Shown: piece after piece, positions 8,270-16,807 of the stretch
Layout of the letters: every line of letters begins with the position of its first letter
Numbering within the stretch: the first letter of the stretch is position 1
Source of the DNA: Opitutaceae bacterium
GTDB lineage: Bacteria > Verrucomicrobiota > Verrucomicrobiia > Opitutales > Opitutaceae
Reading direction: 5' to 3'
Length of the DNA: 64,000 nucleotides
NCBI GenBank assembly: GCA_016794785.1
Contig: JAEUHC010000018.1
Coordinates: 186,001-250,000, forward strand
Position numbers and translations under genes: made by a program
Notes under the pieces: model-generated
The model's input: the letters and a program-made list of their open reading frames with translations, nothing else
Told to the model about the DNA's origin: nothing
Databases searched by the model: none

Positions 8270-11266
8270 ATGAGCAGCTTCCCCGCCCCGCGTTTTCTCC
8301 CCGCCGATCCCGCGCTGGAAGCTCGCATCCACGCGATCGGCACCGAGCTCCTGGCCGCGATGGACGCGCGCCCGGCGCCCGGGATCTTTTCCAAGCAGGG
8401 CGCCTACGCGCGCGTGATGGAGTGGTCGATGCGCGACCCGGCGTTCAAGGCCCAGCTCTTTCGCTTCGTGGATGTGCTGCCGGCCCTGCGCTCCTCCGGC
8501 GAGATCGTCCGCCATTTGCAGGAATACCTCGGCGACCACGCCGTCGAGCTCCACCCCGCCATGAAGGCCGGGCTCGCCGCGGCATCTTTCGCCCCCGCTC
8601 TCGTCGCAGCGCCGGTCAAGGCCAACGTCGCCGCCATGGCCGCGCAGTTCGTCGCCGGCGAGACCGCCGCTGATCTCGTGGCGCAGCTCGAAAAAAATTC
8701 CCGTCTCGGCTTTGCCACCACCATCGACCTGCTCGGCGAGACGGTCGTCAGCGAGGCCGAGGCCGACCTATTCCTCCGGCGCAATCTTGAGATGCTCGAG
8801 ACCGTCTCGGTCGCCCTCGCGCGCGACCCGCAGCCTGCCTTCAGCGACCTCGGCCCGGCCGGCCTCCTGCCCCGCCTCAACCTCTCCGTCAAAATCTCCG
8901 CCCTCACGCCCGACGTCCACCCCGCCGATCCCGAGCACTCCCTCGCCGCGCTCAAGGAGCGCCTCCGCCCGATCCTGCGCCGCGCCACGGCCGTCGGCGC
9001 GTTCATCAACTTCGACATGGAGAGCTACAAGCTGAAGGATCTCACCCTCGCGCTTTTCAAATCCATCTTGGAGGAGGACGAGTTTCAGACCCAGCCCGCC
9101 ATCGGCCTCGCGCTCCAAGCCTACCTGCGGGACGCCGAGCACGATCTCTCCGATTTGATCGCGTGGGCGCGCACCCGCCGCCGGCCCATCGGCGTCCGCC
9201 TCGTGAAGGGCGCCTACTGGGACTACGAAACCATCCTCGCCGCCCAGCGCGGCTGGCCTTCACCCGTCTGGGCCGAGAAGGCAGAGACCGACGCCAACTT
9301 CGAGAAACTCTCCCTGCTCCTGCTGGAAAACATCGACCTCATCGCCCCCGCCTTCGCCACGCACAACGTCCGTTCCTGTGCGCACGCCCTCGCCCAGGCT
9401 GAGCGCCTCGGCATCGATCCCCGCGCCTACGAATTTCAGGCGCTCTACGGCATGGCCGACGAACTCAAGGCCGCGCTCGTCGCCCGCGGCCGGCGCGTCC
9501 GCGAGTATTGCGCCATCGGCGAGCTACTCCCCGGCATGGCCTACCTCGTCCGCCGCCTCCTAGAGAACACCAGCAACGAAAGGTTCCTCCGCCAAAAGAA
9601 CCGCGGCGAAGCCACCACGGCCCAGCTCCTCGCGAATCCCGTGGATCGGCTCTCTCCCTCCCGACCCGCGGCCCCGCCGGGCGGATTTCGCAACGCGCCC
9701 AGCACCGACTTCACCCGCCCCGAAGCCCGCGCCGCACAGCACGCCGCGCTCGCTGCCGTCACGGCCCGTCTCGGCCGTCGCCATCCGCTCATCATCGGCG
9801 GAAAGAAGATCACGGACCGCGCCTTCGTCGCGTCCACCAATCCCGCGCGCCCCGCGCAGATCGTCGGACACTGGGCCTGCGCGACCACGGCCGACGCCGA
9901 TGCGGCCGTCACCGCCGCGCGCGCCGCCTTCCCCGCGTGGCGCGCCACGCCCGTCGAGGACCGCGCCCGCGTGCTCGAGCGTGCCGCCGACCTCATGGCC
10001 GAGAGGCGCTTCGAGCTCAATGCCCTGCTCATCCTTGAAGCCGGAAAACCCTGGCTTGAGGCGGATGGCGATGTCAGCGAAGCCATCGACTTCTGCCGCT
10101 ACTACGCGCACGAGATGCGCGCGCTCGACCGTCCTGCCGTCACACAGGCGGTCCCCGGCGAACGCTGCGTGCGGCGGTGGACTCCGCGAGGCGTGGGCGT
10201 CGCGATAGCGCCGTGGAATTTCCCGCTCGCGATCCTCTGCGGCCTCACCGTGGCCCCGCTCGTCGCGGGCAACACCGTCATCATGAAGCCGGCCGAGCAA
10301 ACCTCGGTCATCGCCGCCGCGCTGATGGACCTGCTCCTCGAAGCCGGCACGCCCGCCGGCGTGGTCAACTTCCTGCCTGGCCGCGGCGAGGAGGTCGGCG
10401 CGCACCTCGTCGCGCACCCCGGGATCGATTTTGTGGCGTTCACGGGCTCCCGCGCCGTGGGGCTGAAGATCTGGGAGACCGCCGGCCGCACCCCGCCCGG
10501 CCAGGCCAACCTGAAGAAAGTCGTCTGCGAGATGGGCGGGAAAAATGCGCTCATCATCGACAACGACGCCGACCTCGACGAGGCGATCCCGGCGGCGCTC
10601 GCCAGCGCCTTCGGTTTCAGCGGGCAGAAGTGCTCCGCGCTCTCGCGTCTGATCGTGCTGGAGGACATCGCGGAGGAGTTCACCGCGCGCTTCATCGCCG
10701 CCTGCGCGAGCCTGCCCCTGGGCGATCCCGCGCGGCCCGGCACCCTCGTCGGCCCCGTGATCGATCGCGACGCGCGAGAAAAAATCCTCGCGCTCATCGC
10801 CACCGGCCGGCGCGAGGCGACGCTCGGCTTCCAGGCTCCGCTCCCGGCCGCCGTCGTGGCGGACGGCGGGCACTACGTGCCCCCGACGGTCTTCACCGAG
10901 GTCCTCCCGACCGCGAGCATCGCCCGCGAGGAGATCTTCGGCCCGGTCGTCGCGATCATGCGCGCGCGGTCCCTCGACGAGGCCTTTGCCCTCGCCAACG
11001 ACACCGACTACGCCCTCACGGGCGGGCTCTTCTCCCGCAGCCCGCGCACCCTGGAGCGCGCCGAGCGCGAGCTGCTCTGCGGCAACCTCTACCTCAACCG
11101 CAGCATCACCGGGGCCATCGTGGAGCGGCACCCGTTCGGCGGTTTCAGGCTCAGCGGCGGAGGCACCAAGGCCGGGGGCCCCGGCTACCTGGAGAATTTC
11201 CTTTTCCCGCAGACCGTCGCCGAAAATGTGATGCGCCGCGGTTTCACGCCTCCGGAGCCGGCTTGA
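8270..11266 (+). CDS. putA: Bifunctional proline dehydrogenase / glutamate-semialdehyde dehydrogenase
   Basis: A 998-residue fused enzyme that oxidises proline to glutamate in two steps. The FAD-dependent proline dehydrogenase barrel lies at about 110-455 (NLSVKISALTP near 203, RLVKGAYWDYE near 308). The NAD-dependent aldehyde dehydrogenase lies at about 505-985, with the thiol nucleophile C788 in SGQKCSALS, NFPLAIL as the cofactor loop and EIFGPVVAIM near the end. There is no N-terminal ribbon-helix-helix DNA-binding domain, so this is the purely catalytic form, and no C-terminal third domain. The last 23 bases overlap the convergent MFS gene. Confidence 0.96.
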   Translation: MSSFPAPRFLPADPALEARIHAIGTELLAAMDARPAPGIFSKQGAYARVMEWSMRDPAFKAQLFRFVDVLPALRSSGEIVRHLQEYLGDHAVELHPAMKAGLAAASFAPALVAAPVKANVAAMAAQFVAGETAADLVAQLEKNSRLGFATTIDLLGETVVSEAEADLFLRRNLEMLETVSVALARDPQPAFSDLGPAGLLPRLNLSVKISALTPDVHPADPEHSLAALKERLRPILRRATAVGAFINFDMESYKLKDLTLALFKSILEEDEFQTQPAIGLALQAYLRDAEHDLSDLIAWARTRRRPIGVRLVKGAYWDYETILAAQRGWPSPVWAEKAETDANFEKLSLLLLENIDLIAPAFATHNVRSCAHALAQAERLGIDPRAYEFQALYGMADELKAALVARGRRVREYCAIGELLPGMAYLVRRLLENTSNERFLRQKNRGEATTAQLLANPVDRLSPSRPAAPPGGFRNAPSTDFTRPEARAAQHAALAAVTARLGRRHPLIIGGKKITDRAFVASTNPARPAQIVGHWACATTADADAAVTAARAAFPAWRATPVEDRARVLERAADLMAERRFELNALLILEAGKPWLEADGDVSEAIDFCRYYAHEMRALDRPAVTQAVPGERCVRRWTPRGVGVAIAPWNFPLAILCGLTVAPLVAGNTVIMKPAEQTSVIAAALMDLLLEAGTPAGVVNFLPGRGEEVGAHLVAHPGIDFVAFTGSRAVGLKIWETAGRTPPGQANLKKVVCEMGGKNALIIDNDADLDEAIPAALASAFGFSGQKCSALSRLIVLEDIAEEFTARFIAACASLPLGDPARPGTLVGPVIDRDAREKILALIATGRREATLGFQAPLPAAVVADGGHYVPPTVFTEVLPTASIAREEIFGPVVAIMRARSLDEAFALANDTDYALTGGLFSRSPRTLERAERELLCGNLYLNRSITGAIVERHPFGGFRLSGGGTKAGGPGYLENFLFPQTVAENVMRRGFTPPEPA

Positions 11267-12656
11267 CCGTCGCAGCGTCCGCTTCCAGCGGCGTCACCGG
11301 ATCGATGATGAGCCAGAAGAAGGCGCCGAGAAAATAGATCCCCGACAAGATCGCGAAGACCAGTTCCCAGTTTTTGGTCGTGCCGGCGGCGGTCGTGATC
11401 GTCGTGGCCGCGAGCACCACCCCCAGCACGTAGGGCCCGACCATGCCGCCGAAGTTGCCCATCATGTTCATGCTGCCGGACACGGTGCCGGCGTATTTGC
11501 CGCCGATGTCCATGCATGAGGACCAACTGCCCGGCATCGTCATGTCGTTGCAGAAGCTCGCCAGACCCATCGCCAGCATCGCAAGCAGCGGATCCTGGAT
11601 GTAGAATGAGGTCATGAGCAACGCCGAGGCGCCGGCGAAGCCGAGGAAGCCAAAGGAGCGGCGCACCTTCACGACGCTGGCCCCGCGCGCGATCAGCCGG
11701 CTCGACCACATCCCGGCGAAGAGCGAGCCGAAGCCGCCGAAAAACAGCGGCACGCCCGCGAGCACCGCCTTCAGGATCGGCTGGATGAGATCGGCGCGCA
11801 CGGCGCCCTCCATCATCGCGGCGAGCCAGCGAAGGAACTCGTTCGAGAGGAGCGAGCGGCCGTTGGTGTTGAGGTAATCAGGCAGCCAGGTGACGAAGAA
11901 ATACCAGCCGCAGCTCAGGCAGAAATACTGGCCCCAGAGGAGCCACATGCTCGGCTTGCCCACGAGCTTGGCCCATGGCACGTCGCCATGGCCACGCGCA
12001 TTGGCCTCGTTTTCCTTGAGCAGCTCAAGCTCGGCGGCGTTGACGTCCGGGTGATCGCGCGGGTTGTCGCGAAACCAGCGCCAGAAAAAGATCGCCCAGA
12101 TCATGCCAAGCCCGGCGAAAATCTGGAACGCCGTGCGCCAGCTCACAAAGGCCATCACCAGCACGACCAGCAGCGGCGTGAACGCCCCGCCCCAGCGCGC
12201 CCCCATCCACATCAGAGCCTGCGCGCGCGTGCGCTCGTTGATCGGCAGCCAGGTGCTGAACGCCTTGGTGAGATTCGGGAAACACCCCGCCTCGCCCGCG
12301 CCAAACAGGAAACGCGTGATCCACATCGAGGTAAAGTTCCACGCCCAGCCCGTCGCCGCGGTGAAGAACGACCACCACAGCACCACCCGCACGAGGACCT
12401 TGCGCGCGCCGATCTTGTCGCCAAGCCAGCCGGTCGGAATCTCGAACAGCGCGTAGGAAAGCCCGAAAGCCGCGAAGATGGAGCCCATCTGCGCGTCGGT
12501 GAACCCGAGGTCTTTGACGACCCCGTCTTTCGCCTGCGAAATCGCGACGCGATCGATGTATTGGATGACGGCCAGGACGATCGCGAAGACGACGACCTTG
12601 TAGCGCGTGCGCGTGGCCGGCAGACCGGCGGAGGGACCGGAGGTTTGGGGTGACAT
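11244..12656 (-). CDS. MFS transporter, anion:cation symporter family
   Basis: A 470-residue, 12-helix major facilitator. YIDRVAISQAK in the first helix, ALFEIPTGWLGDKIGARK in the helix 2-3 loop and FLFGAGEAGCFPN in helix 4 are the signatures of the anion:cation symporter family that takes up hexuronates, glucarate, galactonate and similar sugar acids. An in-frame ATG 14 codons upstream (12698) is less likely because it would add only a proline- and arginine-rich stretch. The neighbours GntP and a hydroxyacid dehydrogenase on the same strand support a sugar-acid substrate. The last 23 bases overlap putA tail to tail. Confidence 0.88.
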   Translation of the reverse strand: MSPQTSGPSAGLPATRTRYKVVVFAIVLAVIQYIDRVAISQAKDGVVKDLGFTDAQMGSIFAAFGLSYALFEIPTGWLGDKIGARKVLVRVVLWWSFFTAATGWAWNFTSMWITRFLFGAGEAGCFPNLTKAFSTWLPINERTRAQALMWMGARWGGAFTPLLVVLVMAFVSWRTAFQIFAGLGMIWAIFFWRWFRDNPRDHPDVNAAELELLKENEANARGHGDVPWAKLVGKPSMWLLWGQYFCLSCGWYFFVTWLPDYLNTNGRSLLSNEFLRWLAAMMEGAVRADLIQPILKAVLAGVPLFFGGFGSLFAGMWSSRLIARGASVVKVRRSFGFLGFAGASALLMTSFYIQDPLLAMLAMGLASFCNDMTMPGSWSSCMDIGGKYAGTVSGSMNMMGNFGGMVGPYVLGVVLAATTITTAAGTTKNWELVFAILSGIYFLGAFFWLIIDPVTPLEADAATVKPAPEA

Positions 12657-12726
12657 GGGTGGGGAGGGGTAGCGTGAAACCGGAAAGGCCGGTCCCACGG
12701 CAGAAGCAAACGCCGTCGACGAAAAC

Positions 12727-14136
12727 TCAGAACCAGAGATTGGGCCAGAGCGCGGCGGCGATCAGCGCCTGCACCAGGCCGACAAGCGAGATGATGGTGA
12801 GCAGGACAGTCCAGCTGCGCAGCGTCTCGCCCTCGGTGAGGCCGCCCAGCCGGCTGATGACCCAGAAGCCGCTGTCGTTCATCCAGGAGAGCGTCGTCGC
12901 CCCATAGCCGATCGCGAGGAACACGTAGAAGGGATGCACGCCAAACCCCGCGGTCCCGGCGATCGAGAGCATGATCGAGGAGGCGGTGATCATCGCGACC
13001 GTGGCCGAGCCCTGCGCGACGCGCACCACCGCGGCAAGCACCCAGGCGAGCAGCACGTAGTTGACGCTCGAGCCGCTCGCGAGTTCGCGCACCGAGTCGC
13101 CCACGCCGGCGTTCTTGATCATCGCGCCGTAGGCGCCGCCGGCGGCCGTGATGAGGATGATGACGCCCGCCACCTCCAGCGGCGAGCTGAGGCCGGCGTT
13201 CATTTCCTTCATGCCAATCTTCTTCTGGCGCGCATAGACAACCAGCGCGATCACGGCGCCGATCAGGAGGGCGATGTTCTTGTTGCCGAAGAATTCAAAA
13301 ATCTGCGCGGCGTCCGACGGCAGGCTCGCCCGCATCGTGCCCGCGACCGACGCGAGCGCGATCAGCACCACGGGCACGAGCACCGGCGCAATCGAGACCC
13401 AAAAGCCCGGCAGCTGATCCTCGCGGCGAGCCGCGATCTCGCCGAGCGAGGCGAGCGAAGAGCCCGCGGTCTCGCGCACCGGCACCGGCATCCGCCGGTT
13501 GATCCAGCGCGCCCATGCGAGCCCCGCAAGGGCGGGCAGCAGGCCGAAGACGATGCCCCCCACAATCGTGAGCCCGAGATCGATCTTGAGCGTCTCGGCC
13601 ACGACGAGCGGCCCGGGCGTCGGCGGCACCGTGCCATGCGTGATCACGCCGCCCGCGCAGATGGCGATGACGTAGAGCATGTAGTCCTTGCCCGTGCGCA
13701 GGCTCAGCGCCCGCGCGAGCGGCACGAGGAGGAAAAAGACCGTGTCGAAGAAAACCGGAATCGAGAGCACGAAGCCGCAGGCCAGCAGGGCCAGCGCTGC
13801 CCGCTTCTCCCCCAGCACGGCGATGAACCGGCGGATGATTTTGTCCGCGGCGCCGCTCTCCATCAGCGCCACGCCGATCACGGCGGCGATGGCGATGGTG
13901 AAGCCGATTTTTCCCGCGGCCACGCCGAACTCCACCATCACGGTCTCGATGGTCTTGATGAAGCGGCCTTCCCCGGTTCCCCCGAGGGCCGTCAGGAGCC
14001 CGACCAGCATCGCCGCGAACAGCAGCGCGAAAAACGCATGCCATCGCAGCCACGCAATCGCCCCCACGATGAAGACGACGCTGATGAGGAGGACCGTGAG
14101 CGGCCCGAGGGTGAAGGCGAGGGGTAGCGCAGTCAT
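12727..14136 (-). CDS. Gluconate:H+ symporter (GntP family)
   Basis: A 469-residue inner-membrane permease with about 12-14 hydrophobic segments. The GntP family is recognisable from VALMESGAADKIIRRF (near 88-103), LSIPVFFDTVFFLLVPLARA and GGVITHGTVPPTPGPLVVAE (near 162-181). Family members import gluconate, related aldonates or other hydroxyacids with protons. It lies between the MFS transporter and a beta-hydroxyacid dehydrogenase, all leftward, which suggests a sugar-acid utilisation set, although the gaps (70 and 88 bases) leave operon structure open. Confidence 0.92.
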   Translation of the reverse strand: MTALPLAFTLGPLTVLLISVVFIVGAIAWLRWHAFFALLFAAMLVGLLTALGGTGEGRFIKTIETVMVEFGVAAGKIGFTIAIAAVIGVALMESGAADKIIRRFIAVLGEKRAALALLACGFVLSIPVFFDTVFFLLVPLARALSLRTGKDYMLYVIAICAGGVITHGTVPPTPGPLVVAETLKIDLGLTIVGGIVFGLLPALAGLAWARWINRRMPVPVRETAGSSLASLGEIAARREDQLPGFWVSIAPVLVPVVLIALASVAGTMRASLPSDAAQIFEFFGNKNIALLIGAVIALVVYARQKKIGMKEMNAGLSSPLEVAGVIILITAAGGAYGAMIKNAGVGDSVRELASGSSVNYVLLAWVLAAVVRVAQGSATVAMITASSIMLSIAGTAGFGVHPFYVFLAIGYGATTLSWMNDSGFWVISRLGGLTEGETLRSWTVLLTIISLVGLVQALIAAALWPNLWF

Positions 14137-14224
14137 GCGCCGTCCACCGCGCCAGCGCGGCCCGGCGCGCGCAAGCCATTTGTGCGCCGGGGTGCGTCAT
14201 CGCCGCACCTCGGGCGCCACGAGC

Positions 14225-15109
14225 TCAACCCTGCTTCGGCACCGGACGAGACGGCAGGCTGACGGCCGCCATGTCTTTTTCGCCATGCCCGGCGGCCACC
14301 GCCGCGCGGAAAAGCCGCAGTGCCGCCTCCGCTGTCGCAAGCGTCGCGCCGGCCGCAGCCGCTTCCCCCACGGCGTAGCCGAGATCCTTGGCCATGAGCT
14401 TCAGGAAAAAATTCGGCGCGTAGTCCGCGGCGGCCATGCGCGCGGCGACGGTCTTCGTCACAGGACTGGCGACGGCGCTTCCTTCAAGAAACGCCAGCGC
14501 CTGCGCGCGGTCGAGCCCGCTGCGCTCGATCCAGCCGAGGGCTTCGCCCATGGCGGCCACATGCACGCCCGCCAAAAAATTATTGATGAGCTTCAGCTGC
14601 GCGCCGCTGCCCGCGGGGCCGAGATGCGTCGCGCCGCGGCCCATCGCCAGAAGGACGGGCCGGACTTTCTCGAGCGCCGCGGCGCTGCCCCCGACGAGGA
14701 ACGTCACCTCGCCGCCCGCAGCCGCCGCCTTGCTGCCGGTCACCGGGGCGTCGAGCAACTCCGCCCCCTGCGCCGCGGCCACGGCGGCGAGCTCGCGGAC
14801 CCACGCAATCGTCAGGGTGCTGCATTCGATCAGCACCGCGCCCCGCGCCGCCCCGGCGAGCGCGCCCTCGGGGCCGAGCCACATCGTCCGAGAGGCGGCA
14901 TCATCCGCCACCATGCTGATGATGACCTCAGCCCCGGCCGCCGCGGCCCGGGGCGAATCGGCGACGCGTGCGCCGGTGATGGCCAGGGCTTCCGCCTTGG
15001 TCCGGTCCCGGTTGAAGACCGCCATGGGAAAGCCCGCGGCGATGAGCCGGCGCGCCATGCCGCCACCCATGATGCCGAGGCCGAGAAAAGCGATGCGCGG
15101 AGTGTCCAT
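14225..15109 (-). CDS. NAD(P)-dependent beta-hydroxyacid dehydrogenase (GarR / 3-hydroxyisobutyrate type)
   Basis: A 294-residue oxidoreductase. The dinucleotide-binding motif GLGIMGGGMARRL begins about ten residues in. DAPVTGSKAAAAGGEVTFLVGG is the substrate-binding signature, and GSGAQLKLINNFL holds the catalytic lysine (in LKLINN). MAKDLGYAV near the C-terminus is also conserved. Tartronate semialdehyde reductase, 3-hydroxyisobutyrate dehydrogenase and succinic semialdehyde reductase share these motifs. With GntP and a sugar-acid MFS gene downstream, tartronate semialdehyde reduction is a reasonable guess. The start is the ATG at 15109; the open frame upstream to 15148 is not needed by the fold. 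Confidence 0.88.
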   Translation of the reverse strand: MDTPRIAFLGLGIMGGGMARRLIAAGFPMAVFNRDRTKAEALAITGARVADSPRAAAAGAEVIISMVADDAASRTMWLGPEGALAGAARGAVLIECSTLTIAWVRELAAVAAAQGAELLDAPVTGSKAAAAGGEVTFLVGGSAAALEKVRPVLLAMGRGATHLGPAGSGAQLKLINNFLAGVHVAAMGEALGWIERSGLDRAQALAFLEGSAVASPVTKTVAARMAAADYAPNFFLKLMAKDLGYAVGEAAAAGATLATAEAALRLFRAAVAAGHGEKDMAAVSLPSRPVPKQG

Positions 15110-15149
15110 CCCGCGATGCTGCGGACAATGCCCGCGTGGCGTCACCAAA

Positions 15150-15184
15150 GAAAAAAACGCCGCCGGAGAAATCTCCGGCGGCGT
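15150..15184 (-). terminator. Rho-independent terminator of the cytochrome b562-like gene
   Basis: A 13-bp perfect stem (ACGCCGCCGGAGA at 15157-15169 and its complement at 15172-15184) has a run of A on the plus strand at 15150-15157, which becomes the U-tract for leftward transcription. It lies 43 bases past the stop of the leftward gene 15227-15664 and insulates it from the dehydrogenase gene beyond. Confidence 0.9.
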
Positions 15185-15226
15185 CGGGAAAGGGGAGGCA
15201 ATCTGGCCCGCGCGCGCGGGCGGAGA

Positions 15227-15664
15227 TCACTTCTTCTTTTCGTCGGGCTTCTTGAACTGCTTGTGGCCGGCCTTGTTCGCGTCGCCCATCTGGGCCACGA
15301 GCTTTTCAGCCTCGGCGTTGTTGCCAGCCTTCAGGGCGGCCTCGGTCTTCTCCACCAGAGCGAGGAACTTCTTCATCTCCGCCTGGTAGTCGGCGACGAA
15401 CTTCGCCTGCTCGGCCTTGGGCTTGTCGGCCTTCATCACGGGCTCGAGCTTGGCCGAGGCCACGGCGTTTTCCTTGATCGTCGCGAGCCGCGCGAGTGAG
15501 TCGGCGTTCTTGGACGAGTCGGCGACCTGGCGACGGAGGGCACGGAAGGCGCCGCCCATCTTGTCCATTTTCTTGCTGAGCTCGGTCTCGGTTTCAGCCG
15601 CGTGGAGGAACGGGCCGGCAGCGAGGGCACAAGCGACGGTGGCGATAAGCAGACGGATTTTCAT
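15227..15664 (-). CDS. Cytochrome b562-like periplasmic four-helix protein
   Basis: A 145-residue exported protein. The signal peptide ends at about residue 22 (LLIATVACALAAGPFLHA). The mature part is helical and lysine-rich and aligns by eye with cytochrome b562: M33 in KKMDKMGGAF falls where the axial heme methionine is, and H135 in AGHKQFKK falls where the axial histidine is in the AYHQKYR ending of E. coli b562. If heme is bound it would be a small periplasmic electron carrier. A lysine-rich tail (KKPDEKKK) ends the protein. The gene is monocistronic, with its own terminator. Some family members in other bacteria have lost heme binding, so the assignment is to the fold. Confidence 0.7.
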   Translation of the reverse strand: MKIRLLIATVACALAAGPFLHAAETETELSKKMDKMGGAFRALRRQVADSSKNADSLARLATIKENAVASAKLEPVMKADKPKAEQAKFVADYQAEMKKFLALVEKTEAALKAGNNAEAEKLVAQMGDANKAGHKQFKKPDEKKK

Positions 15665-15872
15665 TTTGGGTGGAGTGCGATTTTTGGTGATGACCGCCGG
15701 GAGCCAAGACGACCGGTCGCCGGGAGGGCAAACTGATTCGTGAAACGGCGGAGTTGGCGCCTAGGACGCCCCGGCCCCGCCGGCTATTCAAAGCATTTCA
15801 CCTCTTTCAGGCGCCGCTTCGGGATTGCCCGGCGCTGGGCCGGGCTGTCTGCTCGCCCCCTTCCCCACCCCC

Positions 15873-16802
15873 ATGACCCACCGCCCGCCATTGGTTTCCC
15901 GCCGCTCGTTTCTCGCCACCGCGTCCGCCGGCGCCGCCGCGGCCGCCCTCATCCGACCCTCGCTCCAAGCTGCGCCCGCCTCATCCCCGTCGCGCTGGCC
16001 AATCGGATGCTTCAACCGGCCGTGGACCAAGTGGAGCTACGACGAGACGCTCGATGGCATCAAGGCCGCCGGCTACCGCACCACCGGCTTGCTCACGCCC
16101 ACCAAGGCCGATCCGTTCACCGCCTCCGCCGCCACGCCCGAGTATCTCGCCGCCCTGAAACAGAAGATCGCCGCGCGCGGCCTTGCCGTGAACATGACCG
16201 CGCTGCGCGTCAAAAACGGGGTGCCCCTCGCCGAGGCCATCGCCGACACCCGCCAGCAGCTCACCAACGCGCATACCGTCGGCGTGCAGTTCGCGCTCAC
16301 CTTCGGCGTCGATAAACCCGAGCACTTCGCGCAGTATTTCAAGGTCATGGCCGACGCCGCGGCCTTCGCCCAGGAGCGCGGCATCAAGCTCGTGCTCAAG
16401 CCCCACGGCGGCGGCAGCGGTGCCTCCGAGGAAATCCGCACCGCCCTCAAGGCCGTCGGCCACCCCAATTTCAAGATCTGGTATGACGCCGGAAACATCA
16501 TCTATTACACCGGCAAGGATCCCATCGCGGAACTCACGCCCATCGCCGAGCACGTCACCGGCCTCTGCGCCAAGGATTGCTCTGTCGCGACCGAGGCCGA
16601 CGGCAAGCGCAAGCCCGACGTCATGATCCAGTTCGGCGCGGGCTTGGTCGATTTTGCGGGCGTGTTCCGAAAACTAAAATCCGCGGGTTTCAACGGCCCG
16701 ATCATGGTTGAGTGCTGCAAGATCGGCGCGACCGCCGCGGAGACGACGGAGAACGCCCGCGCCAACCGCATCTTCCTCGAGCAGGCGATCGCCAGCATTT
16801 GA
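15873..16802 (+). CDS. Tat-exported sugar phosphate isomerase/epimerase-like TIM-barrel protein
   Basis: A 309-residue protein. A twin-arginine signal, SRRSFLATASAG (9-20), is followed by an alanine-rich stretch and a xylose-isomerase-like TIM barrel (about 40-305). SYDETLDGIKAAGYRTTGLL is the first barrel turn, IKLVLKPHGGG and FKIWYDAGNIIYY are strands with putative metal ligands, and GPIMVECC is the last strand. Substrate unknown. The Tat leader implies export of a folded, possibly metal-bound enzyme. The ATG at 15873 is chosen because it places the twin arginines close to the N-terminus; an upstream ATG (15825) only adds unrelated sequence. The beta-lactamase/NamZ gene begins 5 bases after the stop, so the two are probably co-transcribed. 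Confidence 0.85.
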   Translation: MTHRPPLVSRRSFLATASAGAAAAALIRPSLQAAPASSPSRWPIGCFNRPWTKWSYDETLDGIKAAGYRTTGLLTPTKADPFTASAATPEYLAALKQKIAARGLAVNMTALRVKNGVPLAEAIADTRQQLTNAHTVGVQFALTFGVDKPEHFAQYFKVMADAAAFAQERGIKLVLKPHGGGSGASEEIRTALKAVGHPNFKIWYDAGNIIYYTGKDPIAELTPIAEHVTGLCAKDCSVATEADGKRKPDVMIQFGAGLVDFAGVFRKLKSAGFNGPIMVECCKIGATAAETTENARANRIFLEQAIASI

Positions 16803-16807
16803 TTCCC

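Noticed and set aside
9560..11131. A 523-codon minus-strand frame opposite putA
   Set aside because: Composition of an antisense shadow (Gly/Arg/Asp/Glu), while putA carries complete catalytic motifs.
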